NCBI RefSeq assembly: GCF_048544455.1
Contig: NC_133538.1
Coordinates: 254,744,491-254,808,490, forward strand
DNA: 64,000 nt
Direction: 5' to 3'
DNA from: Silene latifolia
Taxonomy: Eukaryota; Streptophyta; Magnoliopsida; Caryophyllales; Caryophyllaceae
The notes beneath the pieces were generated by a model. The model made no database searches, was not told where the DNA came from, and saw only the letters and a program-made list of their open reading frames with translations. Positions 44,308 to 53,990 of this stretch are shown here, piece by piece; positions within the stretch are counted from its first letter, which is position 1; each line of letters begins with the position of its first letter. A program made the translations under genes and the position numbers.

Positions 44308-44374
44308 ACCAATATGGGATTTGAACCCACATCTTGTGCATTGCACAATGCTCTACCATTTGAGCTAATTGGCT
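44308..44374 (-). tRNA. tRNA-like sequence, inverted partner
   Basis: On the minus strand AGCCAATTAGCTCAAATGG, then TAGAGCATTGTGC and GGGTTCAAATCCCA, with the ends AGCCAAT and ATTGGTT pairing. At 67 bases it is short for a tRNA, and the anticodon arm is reduced. It matches 43857-43929 over most of its length. The pair may be the ends of a tRNA-derived foldback. Confidence 0.45.
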
Positions 44375-44376
44375 TT

Positions 44377-45643
44377 TAAAAATATTAAAGAACAAATACT
44401 CATAAGATATGGAATTCGTTCAAATTAAATACTTTACAATGACAACAAATATTAGGCACTTTAACGTCTATCTGTTTGATACTTCATTCAAGTTTTCTCT
44501 AGCGCTACAACAATAACGGGACAAATTCAGTGTCACGTTGTGTAGCATATGCATTAGTAACATTAGTTCTGGTGCTCTAGTAGCATAAGAAAGACGCATA
44601 ATTTGAGGTTTCACATATCCCGAATTCCAAATTTCAGGGGTGTTATTCTAATATTGTAAGTGTGTTATTTCATAGAGTAAATGGTGTTACTCCAATGATT
44701 TGCTAACTAATTTCATATACTATCTGTAGAACACACTCACCTTTGATTTTACGACATAACAAATTTAAGGACAATTTTAAGGACATATCCCGAATTTCAG
44801 CTTTGATTTTACTACATCACAAATTCAAGTAAAAAATTCATATTATTTACAGTTAAAGTGACAAATACCTAGAGCTCAATACTTGTACTCATATCGCAAC
44901 AAATTACCTATGACAATTAAGTCAGGCTACTCATATCACAATAAAAACGGTAACAATCATGTTACATAAAATCAAAGTATAGACAATCACAACCCTATGA
45001 TTTACCATGCTATTCCAAAGATTATCTTTAGCAATCGATGATTCCTTTTCAATCAAACATTCTATAAACCTAAATCAACGAAGCAGGAGTCCATTCGGAT
45101 ATCAATCAAACAAAAAATTGCAGAAAAGTAAGAAAATATCATACAATTCCTGTAAAATGAAAGATTTAATAACAATATATATAAGTTAAAGCTCTAATCT
45201 ATACGAACTGAGGGAGATTAAATCGAATTCGTAAAACTAAAATCGCAAAAATACAATTTGAATCAAATGATAGAAATTTACCTATTTTACGCAAGCTTAT
45301 TAGGATAATACTATTGAGGATGAAATCGAGATAGAATCGCAAATCGGAATGTCTGTGATCATTGAAATCAAAATCGAAATCAAAGTTAGAAGAAGATGAA
45401 GAATTGCAATGGTGACTTTTCAACAACCTTCTCGGTAAATTTTATTCATAGTTGATTTTGGGGATAGTTTTTAGTGAGATATTTAGAGAGAGAGAGAGAA
45501 AGAAAGGAAGAAAAGGACGTTGCGAGGGTTTTGTTTACTACTCAGTCTAACGTGGCGCAATCTGGCGCATTGAACAGTATTAGATCCGACGGTGTAAAAT
45601 GATAGGACGGACTCATTTAAAACCCGGACTCAGGATCCTCATT

Positions 45644-45645
<2 letters not shown>
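44377..45645. other. Right part of element 1, no gene recognised
   Basis: AT-rich DNA with scattered GTGTTATT and TAACAC motifs (44220-44300, 44636-44690) like those of the array at 41755. The last 450 bp are weakly inverted relative to the left end of the element. A GA-rich tract (AGAGAGAGAGAGAAAGAAAG) lies at 45486-45505. Confidence 0.5.

Positions 45646-45709
<64 letters not shown>
45646..45709. repeat. (TA)n microsatellite 2
   Basis: 64 bp of TA shared as the right border of element 1 and the left border of element 2. Confidence 0.97.
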
Positions 45710-45715
<6 letters not shown>

Positions 45716-46439
45716 AGGGTTCTTATAAGGTCCTCCTATCATATAAGGCCCTAAGTCCTTATAAGGGCCTTTGGATGGAAGGGATGGAGGGATGAGATTA
45801 CATCTCATTCAAGGGTCACAATTCTCCCTCCCTAATCTCCTTCCCTAATTGTGTATAACTCTACCTAATTGTGTATAACTCTACCATCATTCTAATCTCC
45901 CAACTCACTCCCTCATTATTCATTCATTCACACTTCTCTCATACACTCATTCTCTCTCATCTTTCTCTCATTCTCTCAAACAAAAAAACCAAATCAACAA
46001 AAAAAAAAAAAAAACCACAAAAACCCAAAAAACCTCCATCCTCCACCAAAAAAACCTACATCTCGCCATTTCCTCATCCCGTCACCATCACCGCCTCCCT
46101 TTTCCTCCTTCCTTCTCGGCTCCTCCAACACCACCATCACCAAACAACCCCACTAGCCTCGAAATAGCCGCCATACACCACCCCCGCCGTGCGGATCCGT
46201 AACATTTTAGGGAATTTATTCATGCTCATTTCCCCTTCTTGTCCATTACACATGTTTGTATTAGTTCATAGTTTCATACTTTTCCGTCTGTAGTAAGCAC
46301 CAAGTAATGACACTTCTTTGTCTTTCGTTTTCGATCATAATTCTTTCACAAAATGTCACCACAAGATTGTCAAAGGCCATATAACTTGCGTAATCTGCGC
46401 TTTAATTGATGAACTCTTGCTAATGACTTGTCACTCCTT

Positions 46440-46990
46440 CAAATCGAATGAATTTTATAAGTTTGTCTTTGTTTTTCATTGTTTTTGGTTTTTGTTTTTC
46501 ATTGTTGTCGTCAGTTGGTGTTGGATTGTTGTTGTTGTCTTTGTTTTTATTGTTTTTGTTTTTATTGTTTTTATTGTTTTTGGTTCCATTTTTTTTTGGT
46601 TTTGTTCTTTGTTTTTTTTGTTTTTGTACTGATTTTTTGTTCTTTGTTTTTTGTTTTATTTTTGTTTTTGTTCTTTGTTTTTTGTTTTGTTTTTGTTTTT
46701 TGTTTTGGTTTTTTGTTTTTATTTTTTTATTTGGTTGTTATTGTTATTTGATTTTTTGGACTAAAGTTATACATCTTGTCTATTAAAGTTATACACTGCG
46801 TGCATTAGAGTTATACACACGATATTTAAATTTGGTTTTGTTATTTGGTTTTTTTTTTATTGTTATTTGGTTTATTTTGATTTCGGGTTGGGTTGGGTTG
46901 TTGGTTTTTTTTTTTTTTTTTGTGATTTACTTATTATGTTGTTATTTATTTAGATCTAGTTTTTAGATTTTTAGATTTGTTTTAGATCTT
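46440..46990. repeat. GTTTTT-type low-complexity tract
   Basis: A run of TTTGTTTTTG variants, mirrored in inverted form by CAAAAACAAAAAACC at 48530-48860. It keeps several frames open on the plus strand without any protein-like composition. Confidence 0.8.
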
Positions 46991-46994
46991 TCAT

Positions 46995-48475
46995 ATTGTT
47001 GTTATTTTTTTTTTTGACTAGAGTTATACATCAAATGCCTAGAGTTATACATTGTATGTCTAGAGTTATACAGATTGTGACTAGAGTTATACATATTATT
47101 TTTTTTGTTTTTTTGTTTTTTTGTTTTTTTTTGACTAGAGTTATACATCAAATGCCTAGAGTTATACATTGTATGTCTAGAGTTATACAGATTGTGACTA
47201 GAGTTTTACATCTTTTGACTAGAATTTTTTTTTTTGACTAGAGTTATACATCAAATGCCTAGAGTTATACATTGTATGTCAGAGTTATCTGATTGTGACT
47301 AGAGTTTTACATCTTTTGACTAGAATTTTTTTTTTTTGACTAGAGTTATACATCAAATGCCTAGAGTTATACATTGTATGTCTAGAGTTATACAGATTGT
47401 GACTAGAGTTATACATATTATTTTTTTTGTTTTTTTGTTGTTATTTTTTTTTTGATTAGAGTTATACATCAAATGCCTAGAGTTATACATTGTATGTCTA
47501 GAGTTATACAGATTGTGACTAGAGTTTTACATCTTTGGACTAAAGTTATACAACTTGGGACTAAAGTTATACAATTTTGGACTAAAGTTTTACAAATATG
47601 GACTAGAGTTATACAAAAATGGACTAGAGTTATACAATTATGGACTAAAGTTATACAAAAATATACCAAAGTTGTACAAAAATGAACTAAAGTTATACAA
47701 GAATGGACCAAAGTTATACAAAAATGGACTAGAGTTATACAATTATGGACTAAAGTTATACAAAAATATACCAAAGTTGTACAAAAATGAACTAAAGTTA
47801 TACAAGAATGGACCAAAGTTATACAAAAAAGGACTAGAGTTATACATCAAAGGCCTAGAGTTAATTTTTTTTTGACTAGAGTTATACATCAAAGGCCTAG
47901 AGTTATACATTGTATGTCAGAGTTATATTGATTGTGACTAGAGTTTTACATCTTTTGACTAGAATTATAAATATTCTGACTAGAGTTATACATTAAATGC
48001 CTAGAGTTATACATTATATGCGTAGAGTTATACATCATATGCATAGAGTTATACATTATATGACTAAAGTTATACAATTTTAGTCCATATTTGTATAACT
48101 TTAGTCCATTTTTGTATAACTTTAGTCATATAATGTATAACTCTATGCATATGATGTATAACTCTAGGCATATAATGTATAACTCTAGGGATTTAATGTA
48201 TAACTCTAGGCCTTTGATGTATAACTCTAGTAAAAAAAAAAAATAACTCTAGGCCTTTGATGTATAACTCTAGTCCATTTTTGTATAACTTTGGTCCATT
48301 CTTGTATAACTTTGGTTCATTTTTGTATAACTTTGGTTCATTTTTGTATAACTCTGGTTCATTTTTGTATAACTTTAGTCCAATTTTTTGTGTAACTTTA
48401 GTCCAATTTTTGTATAACTTTAGTCTTTTTTTGTATAACTTTGGTCATAAAATGTATAACTTTAGTCGTAAATAG
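46995..48475. repeat. AGAGTTATACA repeat array with a central inversion
   Basis: The left arm (46995-48080) repeats CTAGAGTTATACAT and GGACTAAAGTTATACAA every 21-24 bp. Higher-order units, marked by CATCAAATGCCTAGAGTTAT, recur near 47030, 47143, 47250, 47350 and 47466. A second unit of about 115 bp repeats between 47620 and 47830. From about 48085 the same units run in reverse complement (TGTATAACTCTAG, TGTATAACTTTAGTCC) to 48475. The order of unit variants on either side of 48080 is mirrored for more than 100 bp, giving a long hairpin. Confidence 0.9.
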
Positions 48476-49323
48476 TAAAAAAATCAAACAATAAATATGA
48501 AAAATATGAAAAAAAAAAAATAATAACAAAAACCAAAAAAACTCATAATAACAAAAACAAAAAACCAAATAACAATAATAAAACCAAAAAACCAACAACC
48601 CAACCAAACCCGAAATCTAAAATAAACCAAATAACAAGTTTTAAAACCCGAAATCTTAAAAAAAAGTATAACAAGAAGAGATTTGAGAAAATGAATAAAA
48701 AAGGAGAAGTAACAAAATAAAAGAAAATAAAAGACAACAACAAAAAATGAATTGAAAAAACAACTCAAAACATGAAAATAAAGACCAAAAGAAAAACAAA
48801 AAAAAAAAAAAAAAAAAAAAAAAAAACAAAAAAAAAAAAAAAAAAAAAAAAAAAAGATGGGGGGTGCGGTGGCGGCGGTAGCGCGGTGGTGGGCGGTGAG
48901 TTGGTGTCGGGTGGGATGGGATAGTGGTGGGTGGTGGTGAATGAGGAAGAGAAGAATGAATGATTTATTTGGGTTTTTTGATTTAATTGGATTTTTTGGG
49001 TTTTTTGATTTAATTGGATTTTTTGGGTTTTATTTATTTATTTGGGTTTTGGGTTTTTTATTTATTTGGATTTTTGGGTTTTTATTTTTTGGGGTTTTAG
49101 AGAGAAGATGAGTTGTGTGATATATGAGAGAAATGGATGAGAGGAAAAGAAGTTATAGTGAATTAGTGATTAATTAGAAGGATTAGTGAATGAGGAGAGA
49201 ATGAGTAATATTAGTACATAAACACACTTTTGGAGGTTGATCTTGGCCATCCATCTCCCTCCATCCAATGGCTCATGATAGACTTATGGACTTATTTTAT
49301 CTATGGACCTTAGTTGATCCTTC

Positions 49324-49326
<3 letters not shown>

Positions 49327-49370
<44 letters not shown>
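49327..49370. repeat. (TA)n microsatellite 3
   Basis: 44 bp of TA between elements 2 and 3. Confidence 0.97.
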
Positions 49371-49373
<3 letters not shown>

Positions 49374-49644
49374 GGGATCCGGTGAGAACTCCTAAATATT
49401 TGAGGATTGAGGATTATGAATCTGATATCACGGGTTCTTCAATACAATATCATGAAAAAAATTAGACTTGTCCAAAAAAAAAAAATTTAAAAAAAAATAC
49501 TTTTTTTTTTTTTGCACAAATTTTTTTTTCGTGTGATATTGTTTTGAATAACCCTGTGATATTGTATTGAACAACCTGTGATATCAGAATGAAATCCTCA
49601 ATCCTCAAAAAAAAAGATAGTGTATACTCACATGATCCCATTCC
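49371..49644. mobile_element. TA-flanked element 3, 274-bp MITE
   Basis: The left end GTCGGGATCCGGTGAGAACT and then TGAGGATTGAGGATT match, inverted, the right end (complement GGAATGGGATCATGTGAGTA, then TTGAGGATTGAGGATT). The central part GATATTGTATTGAA is also inverted (TTCAATACAATATC). This is a typical small foldback, with TA tracts in place of a unique target duplication. Confidence 0.82.
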
Positions 49645-49657
49645 TATATATATATAT

Positions 49658-49700
<43 letters not shown>
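49645..49700. repeat. (TA)n microsatellite 4, interrupted
   Basis: 56 bp of TA with three TACATA interruptions, between elements 3 and 4. Confidence 0.95.
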
Positions 49701-49718
<18 letters not shown>

Positions 49719-49829
49719 AGAGAGGCGGGATCTCGTGAGTGTGGTTCTTACTGTGAGTTGTGAGTTTGTGTGCTCACAAATCTCAACCATTAGATAAAGG
49801 AGAATCAACGGCTGAGATTGAATTTAAAA

Positions 49830-51110
49830 AATAAAACAAATGCCGACATTCCTCTTTCCAAGCCTCTGACATCAAAACTAAATAAGCCCCTCAAAAATTT
49901 TATCTTCATCATATTTCCCTTCAAAACAAAAATCCAGATTTCTGTGGAAAAAAAACGATTAATAAACAAAAAAATTCTCAGGATTTTTGGCATAAAATTG
50001 CAGTGGCAATGGTATCTCATTAAAATTTCCCGAATTCTAAGCTCAAATTCAATAATATTTTTAATATTCGACATTTTCGGGCCCAAATATTACGACGTCA
50101 TCGCATGTATTGTCGATTTTGACGACTTTGTGATCATGTAGGTCGTTGATAGGGTGATTATGCTCATAAAAACGATGATTAAAGTTAAGGGGAGATATTT
50201 GTGGGACTTGATGATTTGGGGGAATTTATCGAAAAAATAGGGATTCTTGATTGAGGTATAGATTGACGATTTTGGGGGAATTGATCCGCTATTTTGCAAC
50301 GCGACGATATTCGTTGTTGATAGGCGTAGGCGGCTATTTGTTACAAATTATTTGCCCTGATTCGATGAATTTGATATTAGCCTTGTCTGCAATAGAGGCG
50401 GGATATGGCAGCAGCGGCGGTGTCGTATTTGTTTGAGAATATCTTGCAAATTTTCAAGCGTCAAGCTTGTGTGGCTGTATGTTAATTCCTGTTTAATTCA
50501 GCTTAAACCTCTTTTAGTGTCCCTTTATAGACAATCTATCAAAGACAGCGTATTATATAATGAATGTAGTATTGCAGTTGTATGTTCTATTAGTAGCACT
50601 GAATTCTGGTTGATAAGTTGTCTGATTACATTAATGGCTTTGTTCTTCTTTTATGGCGGGATCTGTTTCACGTATCTACTTTGATTCAAGATCACATATG
50701 GTGCTTCAGAAAACCTGGAGATCATATTTACACTTGGTACATAATATAATAAAAGGATTATGAATGTTTTTAGTTTTAGTCAACAAATCCCTCTGTTGGC
50801 TGAACTGAAGATTAGCAATTAGCAATGAAAAGACCAAGAAAATGAATTCGTATCACTGTCACCTATTTCTCTTCTTTACCACATAGGAAGTAGACAATTT
50901 ACAATACAAAGATAAATGCTACAAGTTTTCTGTACAAATTAATTCATCACTCAGTCCCTAATCAAGTTGTGATGAAATCTAGATTTCCGTTATTTACTTC
51001 TCGAATAGGATCCGTGTTTCTCTGTGTATTTTGTACATGCACCAAAGTGTTATCTTGGCTGCTAATGGAGTCGGTTTTGTGCGACGATGTTAAAATTGGT
51101 GTTATTGGCC
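49830..51110. other. Interior of element 4, no gene recognised
   Basis: Frames up to 107 codons occur at 49818-50141 and 83 codons at 50433-50684, with no family motif. Composition here is closer to gene-like DNA (GGCGTAGGCGGC, GCAGCAGCGGCGG near 50325-50420) than the flanks. A captured, unidentified gene fragment is possible. Confidence 0.35.
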
Positions 51111-51117
51111 TCACTAT

Positions 51118-51290
51118 TCTGCCATAAAAAATTCAGAAGCATATTAAAATTACCATATGCGCTTAGGAAATTAGTTTTAGTAGGTGGTAGGAGTACGAAA
51201 ATTCTACCATAAAAAATTCAGAAGCATATTAAAATTACCATATGCGCTTTGGAAAATAGTTTTACTAGGTGGTAGGGGTGCGAAAATCTT
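51118..51290. repeat. Tandem duplication, about 86-bp unit
   Basis: CTGCCATAAAAAATTCAGAA... to ...GTACGAAAAT is repeated as CTACCATAAAAAATTCAGAA... to ...GTGCGAAAAT, with a handful of differences. Confidence 0.88.
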
Positions 51291-51469
51291 GAAAGTGGTA
51301 GTACATATACATGTATACAAATTTGTTATATGCGTATGACAACAATTGACCTGATAAATGCGTAAACAGAAACAATAGTTTAACAGTTACATAACGTCAA
51401 TATGGTGGCTGCTAATCAGTGGTGGTATGAGATAAGGTGCAAAGTGCAAACTGCAAACTGCAAAAGTAC

Positions 51470-52620
51470 TAGAGTAATAGCACAGTAACAACACAATAAT
51501 ATTAGAATAACACCGGAGTAACAATAGAATAACACCGAAGTAACAACACAATAACATCAGAATAACAACACAATAACATCAGAATAACAACGAAGTAGCA
51601 AGTGTCACTTTTTTTATCACGTGTTATTTTGGTGTTATTGTGTTCTGATAAAAGACTAAAATTGGTGTCTTTTGTCATTTATTTGGTAGGAATAACATCA
51701 CAATAACACCAGAATAACAGCACAATAACATGCAGTAAAAAAAGAGTAAAAAAATCAAAGTAGTAAAAAAAATCAAAGTGACGCCGGAATAACATCATAA
51801 TAACAGCAGAATAACAGTAGAATAACAGCACAATAACACGTGGTAAAAAAAAAAAAAATCAAAGTCGTAAAAAAAATCAAAATGGCACCGGAATAACATC
51901 ACAATAACACCAGAATAACAGCAAAATAACATGCAGTAAAAAAAAGTAAAAAATCAAAGCAGTATAAAAAATTAAAGTAGTAAAAAAATCAAAGTGACAT
52001 CGGAATAACAGTAGAATAACAGCACAATAACACGTGGTAAAAAAAGAAAAAAAAAATCAAACCCGTAAAAAAAAATCAAAGTGGCACCGGAATAACATCA
52101 CAATAACACAGAATAACAGCACAATAACATGCAGTAAAAAAAAGAGTAAAAAATCAAAGTAGTAAAAAAATCAAAGTGACACCGGAATAACATCACAATA
52201 ACAGCAGAATAATAGTAGAATAATAATACAATAACACGTGGTAAAAAAAAGAGAAAAATCAAAGTCGTAAAAAAAATCAAAGTGACAGCAGAATAATATC
52301 ACAATAACAGCGGAATAACAATAACAACACAATAATATGTGCTAAAAAAAAGAGAAAAAAAAATCAAAGTAAAAAAAAGCACGTAACAGCATAATAAGTT
52401 AATAACACGAGGTAAAAAAAATAAGAGTAAAAAAAATTTCAAGTAACAAAAAAAATCTGGTACAAAAAGAAAAAGAAAAAGAAAAAAAGGTAACATAATG
52501 AGAAAAATAAGAGAAAAACATAAGAGAAAAAAAAAATCAAAGTTGTAAAAAAAAGCATAATAACACGAGGTAAAAAAAGGCGATAAAAAAAATTAAAGTA
52601 AAAAAAAAAAAGAGTAGCAC
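51470..52620. repeat. AATAACA repeat array in element 4
   Basis: Variants of AATAACACCAGAATAACAGC and GTAAAAAAATCAAAGT alternate. Two kinds of block, one beginning GTGGCACCGG and ending ATGCAG, the other beginning GTGACACCGG and ending ACGTGG, alternate to give a dimeric higher-order unit of about 190-210 bp. The core is the complement of the GTGTTATT motif of element 1. Confidence 0.85.
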
Positions 52621-52767
52621 TAGAAAAAAGTGAAAATAAGTAAATGACAGTGATTTTATATAACATGTAAGATTAGATCTTGACCATTCATCTCTAATAT
52701 AATCTAGTGTCTGAGTTTCCAAGCACAAACTCACAACTCACCATAAGAAACAAACTTACAAGAACCT

Positions 52768-52804
<37 letters not shown>

Positions 52805-52834
<30 letters not shown>
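52805..52834. repeat. (TA)n microsatellite 5
   Basis: 30 bp of TA between element 4 and the next Helitron 3' end. Confidence 0.96.
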
Positions 52835-52836
<2 letters not shown>

Positions 52837-52837
<1 letters not shown>

Positions 52838-52870
52838 TAGTGTTCAAGCCCGGACATTACCCGGGTCATA
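52837..52870 (-). mobile_element. Helitron-like 3' terminus A
   Basis: CTAG at 52837 preceded by A, then GCCCGGACATTACCCGGGTC, a hairpin with a six-base stem. In reverse complement this is hairpin, short spacer, CTAG, T, as in Helitron 3' ends. The matching 5' end was not found. Confidence 0.6.
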
Positions 52871-53951
52871 TCGTAACAATGGCTTTTGAATATTATCAAG
52901 GTTGTTTTTTAAGATGCTCTTTTATAGCGACCACGTATCCAATTATCCGTGTTTCACATACTTTGTTTGATTAATACAAATGAAGAGTATGTCTGCGTTG
53001 GTGGCTCTTTTAGAGTAAAACATTTGTAAAATGTTTGGTGTACGAACATGATTAAAATAGTCATACCAAATTAAATTATGTTAATATGTAATTTTTTTTT
53101 TTAACATAATTAGGTGTTAGTTGACTTTATTTTGAATAGCATGTAACTACTTATAGTTGAACTTTTAATTTTATAGTATTAATCATTGAGAATACGCAAC
53201 GGACGAATATATTGATGATATATATATCGGAAAAAAGTTGCCATTAATATTTCACTTTTCGAGTTCTCCTTTCATTTTCCTAAATAAATTACCAATCTCA
53301 ATTACCAATCTCTTAACTCCAAAAAAAATCATCTCCTACAATGACCTTCCCATCCTCCCTTTTACACCTGGACTACTACAACCACCACTTTCTTTCACCT
53401 CCGCTAATCAACAATGACATAAATAGCGAAGATAGAGAAATAGTTAATCATCTCCTATTGAATAATCCCTTTATTCGCCTTTTTTATTCTAAATTTATTA
53501 GGGTTATTTTAATTAAAGATAAATAAAGACTGAAAGTACTATATGATTTAAATTTACATAAACCCATATGCTAATATAATAATTTTCCTTCAACCGTAAC
53601 TCATATAGGTTAGATAGATTGAAGTCTAATCGGTTACAACATGATTATGTATTTGAGTAGAGTTTGATGACTGTGTTTATGTTATGTTCCTAACGTTTGC
53701 TATTTGCTCAAAGACATTATCATTTAGTTCTGTACCCTTTTATTTGTATTTCTTGACCCTTTTGTTGTTGACCGTGACATGTAATTTCTTACCTATTTTC
53801 ATAATAAATGTATCCATTTTATCTATAATAATGATTTGTACCTGTTATATTACCTTTATTATCACTTTTTCTTAAAATTGTAAAATAGTCTCTAAATAAG
53901 CTTATTAAGAGACTGTCTCTCAGGAGACCATTTCTTTTTGTTTAATCATCT
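52871..53951. other. AT-rich decayed sequence
   Basis: Presumably the body of Helitron A. No gene is recognised. The frame 53341-53526 has no family motif. AGTCTCTAAATAAGCTTATTAAGAGACTGTCTC-like inverted bases near 53888-53920 may be a small MITE end. Confidence 0.4.
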
Positions 53952-53952
53952 A

Positions 53953-53990
53953 CTAGTTTAGGGCCCATGCAAAGTTGCACGGACGTGTAT
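53953..53990 (-). mobile_element. Helitron-like 3' terminus B
   Basis: CTAGTTTAGGGCCCATGCAA then AGTTGCACGGACG: CTAG, spacer, imperfect hairpin GCCCATGCAA/TTGCACGGAC. It is preceded by A. Confidence 0.6.

Larger units (their letters stand above)
40811..45645. mobile_element. TA-flanked element 1, 4835 bp, carrying captured gene fragments
   Basis: Both ends abut TA microsatellites. The left end GAGTTAGGATCTATGAGTCC and the complement of the right end (CAAATGAGGATCCTGAGTCC) are inverted. A weaker similarity, pyrimidine-rich with GATTAGGTATTTTTC/GCGTAAAATAGGTAAATTTC-like borders, extends a few hundred bases inward. The interior holds a GTGTTATT repeat array, a LINE fragment, a Stowaway, a beta-mannanase gene fragment and two tRNA-like units. 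No transposase frame was recognised. The organisation suits a non-autonomous Mutator-like element of Pack-MULE type that targets TA repeats. Confidence 0.75.
45710..49326. mobile_element. TA-flanked element 2, 3617 bp, giant imperfect foldback
   Basis: Ends: GAGAGAAGGGTTCTTATAAG and then GTCC on the left; the complement of the right end is GAGGAAGGATCAACTAAGGTCC-like. Further inside, both arms have CTCATTCTCTC blocks, ACCACCATCACCGCC-like blocks (46082-46200 and, inverted, 48860-48950), long GTTTTTG or CAAAAAC tracts, and GTTATACA arrays that face each other about 48080. There is no transposase or other gene. Frames at 46318-46786 and 47452-47875 are by-products of the low complexity. Confidence 0.78.
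49701..52804. mobile_element. TA-flanked element 4, 3104 bp
   Basis: Both ends carry GA or TC microsatellites next to TA tracts. GGTTCTTACTGTGAGTTGTG and then AGTTTGTG at the left match, inverted, the right end (complement TTCTTATGGTGAGTTGTGAG, then TTTGTG). Subterminal AATCTCAACCATTAGAT and GATCTTGACCATTCATC are shared with the other elements. The interior has about 1.2 kb of unrecognised low-copy-looking sequence (49800-51100), a tandem duplication, and an AATAACA array. No transposase was seen. Confidence 0.78.

Noticed and set aside
46318-46786. Frames of 90-112 codons rich in Phe, Val and Leu
   Set aside because: They are translations of GTTTTT low-complexity DNA. All three forward frames are open at once, and no start context or motif is present.
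47452-47875. Long overlapping open frames on both strands encoding RVIQ/YKN-like repeats
   Set aside because: They follow directly from the AGAGTTATACA repeat, which lacks stops in several frames. Composition and strand symmetry are not protein-like.
46995-48475. A regularly spaced repeat array that could be taken for a CRISPR locus
   Set aside because: The window is plant nuclear DNA. Units are degenerate, spacers are not unique, and no cas gene is present. The units form higher-order and inverted blocks instead.
41755-52620. Centromeric or satellite DNA
   Set aside because: The arrays are each confined between inverted ends and TA tracts and differ from one another. No long homogeneous monomer array is present.
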